From CAIVAT01 sp964355945 (GTDB taxonomy: Bacteria > Bacteroidota > Bacteroidia > Bacteroidales > FEN-979): 64,000 bases of DNA. The translations under genes and the position numbers were made by a program. Positions 41,163 to 49,612 of the stretch are shown here, piece by piece; position 1 is the stretch's first letter; each line of letters opens with the position of its first letter. The stretch is from contig CAYHGE010000002.1 in the NCBI GenBank assembly GCA_964355945.1, positions 62,001 through 126,000 of the forward strand, written 5' to 3'. The notes below the pieces were generated by a model that did not search any database, had not been told where the DNA came from, and saw only the letters and a program-made list of their open reading frames with translations.

Positions 41163-42479
41163 TTAACCTAAGTGGTTCTCCCGGAATTTATTCAGTCTTT
41201 CTTCCAGCACCGGAAATTGTTCGCGTTTTACAAGCGAAACGCAAGCCCTGATGCCTTCTGTACGTTCACTTCCGGTGATGCTGAGGGTGATGGCGCTGAT
41301 CCCATAATAGATCAATTCCTGGAGTAGCTCCTCACCGGTAAAGCCCTTGTATGCAACGGTGAAAAAGAACCCATCTGCAATGGGTTCATCTTCATCCCTG
41401 TCATAAACGATGGTGAACCCATTGTCGATAAACATCTTCTTCATGATTTTCGCCTTGGCGCCATATTCCTTTACAACTTCCACGAAGTCGAGTTCGCCGT
41501 CATTTACTGCTTTGAGCATGGCAGCCAGTGCATATTGGGTTGAATGGGTGGTGCCGGCGCTTAATGCATAAACCGTTCCGTAAATGAGGGCGGTGCCAAC
41601 GATATCGGAGGTATAGTGACGGAGCAGATCCGGTGCTTTGGTGTTGAACAGTTTATTGGAAAGAACCATCAGCCCGATACGCTGACCGGCATAACTGAAA
41701 GCCTTTGAACTTGAGATCAGAAGAAGGAAATTATCGGTGTATTTTGCAACAGTGGGTTGGTAAGGCGGTTCACCCGGCTTTGAATAATCTTTACGAAAAT
41801 CCATTGCAAAATAGGCAAGGTCCTCGATGATGATTACATCATATTTTGTGGCAAGTTCACCGATAATCCTGAGTTCCTTGTCTGTTAAACATATCCAGGA
41901 AGGGTTGTTCGGATTAGAATAGAGCACCGAATGAATATTTCCTTTCGAAAAATAGCTTTCAAGTTTGTCGCGGAGTTTGTCTCCACGATAATTATACACA
42001 TCAAACGTTTCGAATTTCTGACCCAGCACCCTGTGTTGCTGATGGTGAACCGGGAAACCCGGATCGATGAAGAGGGTCGTATCTTTATCGCGGTGGATCT
42101 TTGAAAAAGTCAGGAATGCAGCAAAACCGCCCTGCATGCTGCCGACCGTGGGAACACAATTAGCCGCATCAACATCAATGTCAAGAAAAAGTTTGACAAA
42201 CCGGGCTGCCTCCTTTTTAAGTATGGGAACTCCTTCAATGTCAGGATATATTGCTGCTACCCCTTTCTGAAGCGCTTCAATCTCCGCCTGCAGGCCGATG
42301 GCGGTTGCAGGAAGACCGGGCACCCCCATTTCCATCCGGATGAACTTTTCCCCGGTCTCTACCTCGATCCCATTTATTAGTTTCTTGATCTCCCGGATAG
42401 TAGCTTTGCCTATATTCCGGATTTTACTTTGAAGGATATGTCGCTGAACAACATCGTAACTGATGGGAGTCTCTTTCAT
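41163..42479 (-). CDS. PLP-dependent class I/II aminotransferase
   Basis: 438 residues of fold type I. SNPNNPSW (188-195), IIIEDLAYFAMD (Asp220) and SSSKAFSYAGQRIG (Lys259 forms the aldimine) are the expected active-site blocks. The C-terminal Arg-containing segment ERTEGIRACVSLVKRE is present. The extra N-terminal stretch with PDIEGVPILKKEAARFVK resembles Bacteroidota aminotransferases of unassigned substrate. Upstream of the 2-oxoacid oxidoreductase on the same strand, it may supply its substrates from amino acids. Confidence 0.85.
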   Translation of the reverse strand: MKETPISYDVVQRHILQSKIRNIGKATIREIKKLINGIEVETGEKFIRMEMGVPGLPATAIGLQAEIEALQKGVAAIYPDIEGVPILKKEAARFVKLFLDIDVDAANCVPTVGSMQGGFAAFLTFSKIHRDKDTTLFIDPGFPVHHQQHRVLGQKFETFDVYNYRGDKLRDKLESYFSKGNIHSVLYSNPNNPSWICLTDKELRIIGELATKYDVIIIEDLAYFAMDFRKDYSKPGEPPYQPTVAKYTDNFLLLISSSKAFSYAGQRIGLMVLSNKLFNTKAPDLLRHYTSDIVGTALIYGTVYALSAGTTHSTQYALAAMLKAVNDGELDFVEVVKEYGAKAKIMKKMFIDNGFTIVYDRDEDEPIADGFFFTVAYKGFTGEELLQELIYYGISAITLSITGSERTEGIRACVSLVKREQFPVLEERLNKFRENHLG

Positions 42480-42614
42480 GAGTTGATGGGGTATGAGGTG
42501 TTAGTATTCAGAATAGCAGGCAACAAAATTGAAGAAAATTTTTCAACAATCCAATGATATGGAAAAGGTTATTGAAAATTAATTTGTATCCACTTTTTAC
42601 AGTAATCCAAACAG

Positions 42615-44822
42615 CTATCTGATCAGGACCACATTTCCGGTCAGGGTGGAATTTTCAGGTGGTGAAAGCGAGGACTGATATACAACGACAAAAACATAAC
42701 TCCCTTCAGGGCATAACTCACCCTTCAGGGTGCCATCCCACCCGGGTTCGGGCTGTGTGGAAGTGAAAACCAGTTGGCCGGAACGATTGTAAATGTTCAT
42801 GCTGTATTGCCTGATATTATTTGTAAAAGGTCGAAAGTTGTCATTCAATCCATCTCCATTTGGGGTAAAAGCGTTGGGCAACCGGATCACGATTTCGCAC
42901 TCCGTTCCGGTCTTAATGAAAATTGAAGTGCTGTCGGAGTTGTCACATCCATGGGAATCAGTATAACGATAAGAAATGAGGTGGTTTCCTGTTCCACTGA
43001 TCAGCGGGTCTATACTTGCAGCGGCAGTACCATTGATCCTGTATTCTCCTCCCGCCGGGTTTCCACCGGTGAGTACCAATGCGGGTTCATTGTAACAGAT
43101 TGTGTCAAACGCTGCAAGGGATACCTGGGGTGGAGGATAGAAAAAGATTTGAAGTGCAGATTCCTGGCCGTCACCACAAGTGTTGGTTCCATAAACCGCC
43201 AGCGTTCCCGAGGTGGCGGATGTATCGAATGTGACCAGGGAACTTGTGTCATTGGAAATAACAGTGGCACCCGTGCCTGAATAGGACCAGGTGTATGAAG
43301 AGGCACCGGGGTCGTGCCTGATGGTGTAAGTCATGGCAACTCCTCCTTCACAGAAAACATTGTTGCCGCTTATCTTCCCGGGCTGCCCGGGAATTCTTTT
43401 AACCTGGAAATTGAGGGACTGGGTAATGGACCTTGAAACATACCACCAAGAATTGATTGTATTCGTATCACCGGTTTCGATATCCCACAAATGGCATCCG
43501 GTCAGGTCGGTACAGCCATTGAGGTTGGCAGAGATGACCCCGGGCAACAACCTGTCGTCCCAGTATATCTCTGGTTTTGGTCCCGGGGGCCTCACCACCT
43601 CCACGATATAACCATTGTCGTTGTATTCAATGTCATAGATCGGAAGATGGGTGATGCCGCGGATGAACCTGACTGTTGATCTGACTGTTACACCATTGGT
43701 CACCGGGTTCCCCAACCCGTCGTTCCCATTCCAGTGGATGATGTTATACCCATTTCCCCCTGGATTGGCCAGGATATTGGCTGTGAGTTTTACATCCCGA
43801 GGGTCCGCCCCGGGACCTGGAACAACTTCGACCAAAAGCTCAATCAGTCCGTCGTGTGATACCCGCACCCCCAGGTCCACTGAACCGGTTGCACAATCGT
43901 TGGTTACCATGATTGGAAGGTTGATGCCCGGTTTTGCCCTTCCGGTAGGGAAAATTGTACTGTCGGGGTCTGTCAAAAAAACCTTGTATTGAGGATATGT
44001 GTGGAACCCGGTGTGTGATTGCCTGTCTGTGGCAATATTTCCGGTGGTTGAGCATCCTGTCTCATTGCTGGAAATAGAGAACGTCCCTCCGACAAACCCA
44101 TTGCAGTTAACGCTTGTTACAATGCTGTCGTCAGACAGGATATATACAGTTCCAAAGAAGCGGCTGTCAGTCGGCGGAGGTTCCACCACTCCGCAATTAA
44201 ATTGCCAGGCCTTTGACCATAAACGACCCGTTTTCGGCTTGCCGGAGGCATCCAGCACCGTTATATCAAAGAATTCAAACCTGACATACCTGCTCATGGA
44301 ATAGGTGCCAGCCAGGTCGGGAGGGTAATAGAATTCGAGTGAATAATTCCCGCGGATAGGAGAAGGATACTCAATGGGATTATACCCGTTGTCTGCCGGA
44401 AACGGACCGATTGTGTCCTGGTCATATGTGCTGATAAATCCCGGGCCTGATTTGGGAAGCTGAAATGGACCAAGCACAATATTGCCTGCAGGATCTCTTA
44501 ACTGGAACTGAACAATTACGGTAGAATCAACCTGCAGGATTTTACCCAGGCCAAAACAAATTTTTTCAGCCGGATCGGCGATGTAAATATTAATCCTGAA
44601 TTCAGGACTGGCATTGAAGAACCCGAAATCGTTGCGTGACTTGTCAATACAGAGTTTCCCCTGTGCAGTATCAAAAGGTGCAACCTGTTTTGTTCCTTCT
44701 GAAAACCCGGCCAGGGAATGGAGGAGGAGCAAAAGAATGACAGAAAGCCAGATGTTAAAAAGGGGTTTCACTCCCTGTATAGCACTTGATTCCCAGTGAT
44801 GAAAATTGTTGTTTGATTTCAT
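42615..44822 (-). CDS. Large secreted protein with CHU_C (T9SS type B) C-terminal domain
   Basis: 735 residues if ATG 44822 (MKSNNNFHHWE) is used; the hydrophobic signal WLSVILLLLLHSLAGF follows at about 28-43. The middle has an Ig/PKD-like module (CEGGVAMTYTI, YTWSYSGTGATVIS). The end is the gliding-motility-associated CHU_C domain: LPNAFTPNGDGLNDNFRPF, YNRSGQLVFTS, GWDGTLKGELCPEGSYVFVV. It should be exported by the type IX system and held on the surface. The chosen start overlaps the hpdA 3' end by 68 nt. Confidence 0.8.
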   Translation of the reverse strand: MKSNNNFHHWESSAIQGVKPLFNIWLSVILLLLLHSLAGFSEGTKQVAPFDTAQGKLCIDKSRNDFGFFNASPEFRINIYIADPAEKICFGLGKILQVDSTVIVQFQLRDPAGNIVLGPFQLPKSGPGFISTYDQDTIGPFPADNGYNPIEYPSPIRGNYSLEFYYPPDLAGTYSMSRYVRFEFFDITVLDASGKPKTGRLWSKAWQFNCGVVEPPPTDSRFFGTVYILSDDSIVTSVNCNGFVGGTFSISSNETGCSTTGNIATDRQSHTGFHTYPQYKVFLTDPDSTIFPTGRAKPGINLPIMVTNDCATGSVDLGVRVSHDGLIELLVEVVPGPGADPRDVKLTANILANPGGNGYNIIHWNGNDGLGNPVTNGVTVRSTVRFIRGITHLPIYDIEYNDNGYIVEVVRPPGPKPEIYWDDRLLPGVISANLNGCTDLTGCHLWDIETGDTNTINSWWYVSRSITQSLNFQVKRIPGQPGKISGNNVFCEGGVAMTYTIRHDPGASSYTWSYSGTGATVISNDTSSLVTFDTSATSGTLAVYGTNTCGDGQESALQIFFYPPPQVSLAAFDTICYNEPALVLTGGNPAGGEYRINGTAAASIDPLISGTGNHLISYRYTDSHGCDNSDSTSIFIKTGTECEIVIRLPNAFTPNGDGLNDNFRPFTNNIRQYSMNIYNRSGQLVFTSTQPEPGWDGTLKGELCPEGSYVFVVVYQSSLSPPENSTLTGNVVLIR

Positions 44823-45723
44823 GAAGATCTTCGGGTGACGGGATGATAAAATCTTCTGTATAATATGTTTTACCGATGAGGTTGTATTTTTCTCTTCCAA
44901 GGTGATGAAGTGGAAGGATGTTGATCTCATTGCGCCCGGTTGATTGAATAAAACGGGCGGTGGAAGAGATGTTGGCGGTATCATCATTAAATCCGGGGAC
45001 TACAGGTAGTCTGAAAATCAGGCGTCCTGCAAATTCTCTGGCAATTCGGCGGGCATTTTCAAGGATTAGGGGAACAGACGGACAAGCGGACATGTGGACG
45101 GGTGGACGGGCGGACAAAGTGGGTGAGTCTGTCATAGACTTCAAATCGAAAAATATCCAGTCGATATAGGGTAAGGATTTTTTTAAATTTTCCCAGGGAA
45201 CATTGCCACAGGTTTCAACTGCTGTATGAATGTAGGCATCATGGCATGTTTTCAGGATATCAGATGCAAACTCCGGTTGCATAAATGGTTCTCCACCGGT
45301 AAGTGTAATTCCACCTCCGCTACCCCAGTATTGGCGGTCGCGTTTGATCCTGGCATACAGGTCTTCTGCAGAAATTTCATATCCTCCGATGTTAAGCGCC
45401 CCGGAACAACATGCTTTGGCACAATCGTGAGTCAGACAAAGTGCGCAAAACTTCCTGTCAAAGTGCAATTGATCACCTTCGATGTTGCAACTGGAGGATA
45501 TTGCTCCTTTTGAACAAGCATGCATACACAAACCGTCGAATGTGCATTTTGAGAGGCGGTAAAGCGGCTCAGGAAAAAAGGAAATTCCTTCCGGGTTGGA
45601 ACACCAGGAACATTCCAGTGAACAACCCTTGAAAAAAATTAAAGTACGGCAGCCGGGACCGTCATGAACAGAGAACCCCTGGATATCGAAAATAATGCCA
45701 CTGCTCAGTTTTGATTGTTCCAT
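44755..45723 (-). CDS. hpdA: Glycyl-radical activating enzyme of 4-hydroxyphenylacetate decarboxylase, carrying a coding 8-bp repeat
   Basis: 322 residues from ATG 45723. Radical-SAM enzyme: GCSLECSWC holds Cys34, 38 and 41 for the SAM cluster. Residues 60-106 hold the extra ferredoxin-like Cys-rich insert. GGGITLTGGEPFMQPEF is the SAM-binding region. It would place the radical on Gly864 of the decarboxylase. After DWIFFDLKSM the family usually has a short D...H...TG..N segment. Here it is replaced by about 22 residues ending in VPLILENARR, of which residues 204-217 are encoded by an 8-bp tandem repeat. Overlaps hpdC by 19 nt. Confidence 0.88.
   Translation of the reverse strand: MEQSKLSSGIIFDIQGFSVHDGPGCRTLIFFKGCSLECSWCSNPEGISFFPEPLYRLSKCTFDGLCMHACSKGAISSSCNIEGDQLHFDRKFCALCLTHDCAKACCSGALNIGGYEISAEDLYARIKRDRQYWGSGGGITLTGGEPFMQPEFASDILKTCHDAYIHTAVETCGNVPWENLKKSLPYIDWIFFDLKSMTDSPTLSARPPVHMSACPSVPLILENARRIAREFAGRLIFRLPVVPGFNDDTANISSTARFIQSTGRNEINILPLHHLGREKYNLIGKTYYTEDFIIPSPEDLHEIKQQFSSLGIKCYTGSETPF
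45074..45121. repeat. 8-bp tandem repeat array D, inside hpdA
   Basis: Five clear units on the + strand: ACAGACGG, ACAAGCGG, ACATGTGG, ACGGGTGG, ACGGGCGG (45074-45113), then a decayed unit. It lies within the coding sequence. The period 8 is not divisible by 3, so gain or loss of one or two units shifts the reading frame. Confidence 0.88.
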
Positions 45724-45962
45724 TGAAAGTCGGCGCATTTGCTGGCGATCATGTCGGGATAGGCCAGGATGGTCCCCTGGCATTTCCCCAGGTACTCCTT
45801 TTCAGCTGTATAACTTTTACAGAACCTGCACTTGGGGATTTGTTTTCCTTTTTCACAAAGCGGTTTATCAGGACTGATTTTTTCCTTACTGAGTTTGCAA
45901 ATCCCCCTGAAAACATCCACAGGCAGGTAATAGGTGCAATCTTTACAAAAGAGGTCTTCCAT
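45705..45962 (-). CDS. hpdC: 4-Hydroxyphenylacetate decarboxylase small (iron-sulfur) subunit
   Basis: 85 residues with eight Cys (6, 9, 22, 36, 45, 48, 61, 76), enough for two [4Fe-4S] clusters. The spacing and the blocks GICKLSKEKI, PKCRFCK and LGKCQG parallel the clostridial decarboxylase small subunit, which regulates assembly and stability of the large subunit. The clostridial protein is reported to use one His ligand near its N-terminus; here Cys6/Cys9 stand in that area. Lies 22 nt after hpdB. Confidence 0.85.
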   Translation of the reverse strand: MEDLFCKDCTYYLPVDVFRGICKLSKEKISPDKPLCEKGKQIPKCRFCKSYTAEKEYLGKCQGTILAYPDMIASKCADFQWNNQN

Positions 45963-45984
45963 GATTCTATTATTGTTTGGTCAG

Positions 45985-48654
45985 CTAAAATTCCTCATAT
46001 TCTGTTCTGGAAATCACTTCATCCTGGATCTGTTTTCCAAGTTCAACCCAGTACTGGGTAAATCCGGCAACGCGGACAAGCAAGCTCCTGTATTTATCCG
46101 GGTCGGCCTGTGCCTGCTTAAGCATCCGTGAATCGACGATGTTGAATTGCACGTGGAAGCCACCTTTACGAAGATAGGCACGGATCAGTTCCAGAAATTT
46201 CCGTGATCCTTCCCTGCCTCTGACAACGGAAGGATGGATCTTCATGTTGAGTTGTGAATTCTGTGATTCGGCGTGGTTCCAGCACGTAGCAGAGTTAAAC
46301 AGGGCATAAGGACCATTCTTGTCAGTGCCGGGATATGCTGAAACGGATCCGTCCGAAAAAGTTGTGCCGCTTAACCGCCCGTCGGGGCCGGCCAATGTAA
46401 CGGCCCCCATTGGTCCATGAGTGGATACAGATATCTGGCAGGCATACATCGGCTGATCGTAGAGCGACCGGTAGTTATGTGCCATTTTACAGAACCACTC
46501 TTCCCATTCCTTAAGGATGTTATCAACAAATGGGTTGTCGTTACCGAATTTAGGTGCATCTAGACTTTGCCGGTGGATTTTTTTCCAGAGATGATGGTCC
46601 TCGCCGGGAACCTGATCGATTAACGACCAGGAACCGGTTTCCTTCGCAGTTTTGTATCCGAAATTGGCCAGGATTGCCTTTCGGTATTCATCCAGGGTGT
46701 AATTATGCTCTGCAAAGATGTTTTTTTTCATCGAACCCAGTGAATTTACCAGGTTCGTTGTACCACAGGTCTCGATATTGAAAGTTGTATTGTAGCGGCA
46801 GCCCATTTGCCCGATATCTTTTCCTTTTGTAAGGCAATCAGGCTTCAGCATTGAATTGACCAGAGAGGGGGAAATTTTCCGCCAGGCGTCATGCTGGATG
46901 TTGTTTGCCAGGGTCAGCACATGACAGGCCCGGCTGAAATAATCCTTAAAGGCCTGCCAGATTTCGGCGTAATCATCCAGGTTATATCCATGCGGCGGAA
47001 AAATCCGTTGACCCGTTCGCATATCCATGCCATTGAAAATGACAACTTCCAGTAATTTCGGAAGGTTCAGAAAGTGTACGCCAACGCTGGTGGCAGGAGC
47101 AGAACCTCCTGGTATCCAGTGAATTTCATTGTCAAGTTCAAGTGGCATCCAGCTGCCGGGAGATGTTTCAAGGCAGCCTCCTATTGCCCATGCGCGGGCC
47201 TCTTCGAGATGCAATCCCTCATGGCCATAGTTTCCAAGCAGAAACTCCATTGCTACCTGGTTGTTAATCCATGCAGGGTAGCCGGTACCGGTTTTTGTAC
47301 ATTCGATACCTTTTAAAAGAAACTCTTCAGGAAGTTTTTCATCGTACAGGAGAGACAGTGTGGGTTGCGGGGTATCGCAGGTTATCCCGGCCTCAAGGAT
47401 GAGAATTTCAAGATCATTGGCAGCAGATGTGCCATCTTTTAGCAGTCCGCCGAGACACAGGTTGTTGAATGTATTCCCGGAGAGGACTCCGCCAACCACG
47501 CCCATCGATGCAAAACAGTCTATTTCAGTGAATTTGATCCGCATGCACTCCAGCAATTCGAGGGTTTTTTCGCGGTCGATCACGCCATTTTTCATATCAC
47601 GTTGCCAGAATGGAAAGAGTACCTGACCTACACGGCCGGGGGATAGCCCCGATATGGCATCTTCATTCAGGACTGCCACATGGAAGATCCACAGCATTTG
47701 CAATGCGTCATGAAAAGACCGGGGAGGCTTACAGGCGATCCAGGCAAGCCGTTCGGACATCTCCAGGTATTCAGTTTTTTGCCTGGCTTCAGTTTCGATC
47801 GATGCAAGAAAATCTGCTTCTGCTGCATAATTTTCAATCCAATGTTTGATGCCTTCAAGTGTGATGATAACAGCGTTGTAGAAATAGATGCGGTCCATGT
47901 CAGGATATCCGGCCACTTCTGCAATTCTGTCATGGCAGCTTTGGATTATCCCATCGATACCAAACTGAAGCGGATAATAATAGTTCATAACCTCCCGCCC
48001 CTGCGGAAGTGTATAGCCGGAATCGAACATGCAGATTACCGAGCGCATCAGTGCTTCCTTTTCCTTGTAACCGGGAACAAGCTGCTCATATTTGTGGCCT
48101 ACATCGTCAACCGATTTGTTTTTCCATTTTTTTGCCACTTCCAGCATGGCAGGCAGTTCTTCCAGTCGTAACCCGAATTTTCCGGCGATGGATATCACAT
48201 TGCCAGCACTCTTTGTGACATTGCCTCCTCCTTTGCCCATGGTCGTAAAACTGTCGGCGGTGAGCTTTCCGGATTCCTGGGCCTCTTTGTAAAGGTCATC
48301 CTCGGCAGCCATGAAAAACGCTTCCGACAGCCAGGGCATGGGGTAGGAGCCGCGGAGATAGGATGCTTTGCCCATGGTTAGCAGTTCGCCGGGATAAATT
48401 ACCGGGGTAAGATGTTCAAAACCAGCTTTCAATGCCTCTGCACGCCGGACAATTGGTATTTCTCCATCCAGGGCCTCCCATCGACGGGTGTACCAATATG
48501 GAAATTCTATGGAAACCGAGGATTTGGCTTCAAAGTAAAGTTCTCTGGCTGCATGAGCCCTGGATGTTGGCTGTCGTTTGCTCCCGCAGGATGTGACCTC
48601 GCCGTCGGGCTTGTTGCCGTAATAGTTGATATGAGTCTGGGCCGTGGTGTTCAT
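45985..48654 (-). CDS. hpdB: 4-Hydroxyphenylacetate decarboxylase, glycyl-radical large subunit
   Basis: 889 residues. It decarboxylates 4-hydroxyphenylacetate (from tyrosine) to p-cresol by a glycyl-radical mechanism. Active-site residues known from the clostridial enzyme are found at a constant offset of 9. These are Cys494 and Glu496 in IGGCLETS (503/505), His527 (536), Glu628 in FNIETCGTT (637), Ser335 (344), Phe396 (405), and Gly864 in VRVAGFTQYW (873). The presence of a small subunit and of Glu628 favours this enzyme over phenylacetate or indoleacetate decarboxylases. First gene of hpdBCA. Confidence 0.9.
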   Translation of the reverse strand: MNTTAQTHINYYGNKPDGEVTSCGSKRQPTSRAHAARELYFEAKSSVSIEFPYWYTRRWEALDGEIPIVRRAEALKAGFEHLTPVIYPGELLTMGKASYLRGSYPMPWLSEAFFMAAEDDLYKEAQESGKLTADSFTTMGKGGGNVTKSAGNVISIAGKFGLRLEELPAMLEVAKKWKNKSVDDVGHKYEQLVPGYKEKEALMRSVICMFDSGYTLPQGREVMNYYYPLQFGIDGIIQSCHDRIAEVAGYPDMDRIYFYNAVIITLEGIKHWIENYAAEADFLASIETEARQKTEYLEMSERLAWIACKPPRSFHDALQMLWIFHVAVLNEDAISGLSPGRVGQVLFPFWQRDMKNGVIDREKTLELLECMRIKFTEIDCFASMGVVGGVLSGNTFNNLCLGGLLKDGTSAANDLEILILEAGITCDTPQPTLSLLYDEKLPEEFLLKGIECTKTGTGYPAWINNQVAMEFLLGNYGHEGLHLEEARAWAIGGCLETSPGSWMPLELDNEIHWIPGGSAPATSVGVHFLNLPKLLEVVIFNGMDMRTGQRIFPPHGYNLDDYAEIWQAFKDYFSRACHVLTLANNIQHDAWRKISPSLVNSMLKPDCLTKGKDIGQMGCRYNTTFNIETCGTTNLVNSLGSMKKNIFAEHNYTLDEYRKAILANFGYKTAKETGSWSLIDQVPGEDHHLWKKIHRQSLDAPKFGNDNPFVDNILKEWEEWFCKMAHNYRSLYDQPMYACQISVSTHGPMGAVTLAGPDGRLSGTTFSDGSVSAYPGTDKNGPYALFNSATCWNHAESQNSQLNMKIHPSVVRGREGSRKFLELIRAYLRKGGFHVQFNIVDSRMLKQAQADPDKYRSLLVRVAGFTQYWVELGKQIQDEVISRTEYEEF

Positions 48655-48689
48655 TGAAATGTGATTTTCGAAAACAATGAATATGAGCC

Positions 48690-48697
48690 CAAAGTTA
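48690..48697 (-). promoter_or_regulatory. -7 box of the hpdBCA operon
   Basis: TAACTTTG on the - strand (48697-48690), with TTTG about 22 nt upstream; 35 nt before the hpdB ATG. Confidence 0.6.
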
Positions 48698-48725
48698 ACG
48701 ATTCATTTCCGATTCTGAACAAATG

Positions 48726-48745
48726 AAAAATGAATATTCATTTTT
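48726..48745 (-). terminator. Palindrome between the Mpv17-like gene and hpdB
   Basis: AAAAATGAATATTCATTTTT is a perfect 20-bp palindrome 11 nt after the stop of the Mpv17-like gene and upstream of the hpd promoter. It may be a weak terminator or an operator. Confidence 0.45.
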
Positions 48746-48756
48746 ATTAAAGCTTC

Positions 48757-49470
48757 TCAGAGCCTCCTCATCTGCATCATACTGGCCAGTGACAGAAGGA
48801 TGCCAAGAATAATGCTGTAAACTGCCGCAACAAGAATACGATACTCTTCGGGAAGCATGAAATTGAGACATTGGGCCGGAATCCAGAAAAATGGGATGGT
48901 CTTTTTAATAACAAAATTCCAGAAGGGAAGCCAGTCGCCCTCCCGGATAAACTCGCTCACGTGGATTGGTGTGAAAAAACCTTTGATTGTTCCTGATGTA
49001 TTGACGATGTGATTGTCGGTAAACCGGTGAAAGGTCATGAATACAGGTGCAAAGAAGAGGTTAAGTGTGGTGCTGACACTGAAGGCGGCCAGTAATTTTA
49101 TCCAGCTGAAACCGGGTTGCCTGAGCACATCTGAAGGATTTATAGTAGGGAAATGGACTCCCATTGTTTTCAGCATCATGGGCGCTCCTTCCCCGAAGAT
49201 CACAAAGGCAATCTTTATCGTTATGCCCAGAAAACCCCAAACCAAAGCCCTGGGGACCAGTCCAAACCCTGGTTTATTATAGACTCCTGTCCGGATCCTG
49301 AGCCCTACACATTCGCCAAATGTGGCCAGTATGGCGAACTTAATGAAACTCATCGTGTATGCATGGGCAGTGTTCAGCTCACGATACAGATTAAATACGG
49401 AGGGGAAAATAAAAAATGGAAGTAAAATAACGATGATTACTCCTAAAACAACGACATCAGCTTTCTTCAT
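48757..49470 (-). CDS. Mpv17/PMP22-like integral membrane protein
   Basis: 237 residues with about four to five hydrophobic helices. The C-terminal block FFWIPAQCLNFMLPEEYRILVAA matches the signature of the eukaryotic Mpv17/PMP22 family (W-P-Q--NF---P---R). The N-terminal FAILATFGECVGLRIRTG parallels its first conserved helix. Mpv17 is a mitochondrial inner-membrane channel linked to nucleotide pools; bacterial relatives are uncharacterised. It precedes the hpd operon on the same strand but has its own promoter (TACTTTTG), so a functional link is only a guess. Confidence 0.55.
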   Translation of the reverse strand: MKKADVVVLGVIIVILLPFFIFPSVFNLYRELNTAHAYTMSFIKFAILATFGECVGLRIRTGVYNKPGFGLVPRALVWGFLGITIKIAFVIFGEGAPMMLKTMGVHFPTINPSDVLRQPGFSWIKLLAAFSVSTTLNLFFAPVFMTFHRFTDNHIVNTSGTIKGFFTPIHVSEFIREGDWLPFWNFVIKKTIPFFWIPAQCLNFMLPEEYRILVAAVYSIILGILLSLASMMQMRRL

Positions 49471-49516
49471 AAGGCAATTGCAAACAGAATCGGGTCCGGT
49501 TGTTTATAAACCGCGG

Positions 49517-49524
49517 CAAAAGTA
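49517..49524 (-). promoter_or_regulatory. -7 box of the Mpv17-like gene
   Basis: TACTTTTG on the - strand (49524-49517), 46 nt before the ATG at 49470. Confidence 0.6.
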
Positions 49525-49564
49525 GGGATTTTACAGAACAATATGACGGCGGGAAATGGGGATA

Positions 49565-49597
49565 AAACCTTCCAGGTTTTTAAAACCTGGAAGGTTT
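49565..49597 (-). terminator. Large palindrome after yqgE
   Basis: Perfect arms AAACCTTCCAGGTTTT (49565-49580) and AAAACCTGGAAGGTTT (49582-49597) around a single base, followed on the - strand by TTTTATC. It lies 15 nt after the yqgE stop, so it can terminate that gene. Its CCAGGTTTT core resembles the inverted repeats at 1141 and 1679. Confidence 0.75.
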
Positions 49598-49612
49598 CAG
49601 GCTATGGTCAGA

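Noticed and set aside
44755..45723. hpdA as a frameshifted pseudogene because of its coding repeat
   Set aside because: The frame stays open through the array, and the sequence on both sides (DWIFFDLKSM and LILENARRIAREF) is normal for the family, so the present copy number keeps the gene intact.
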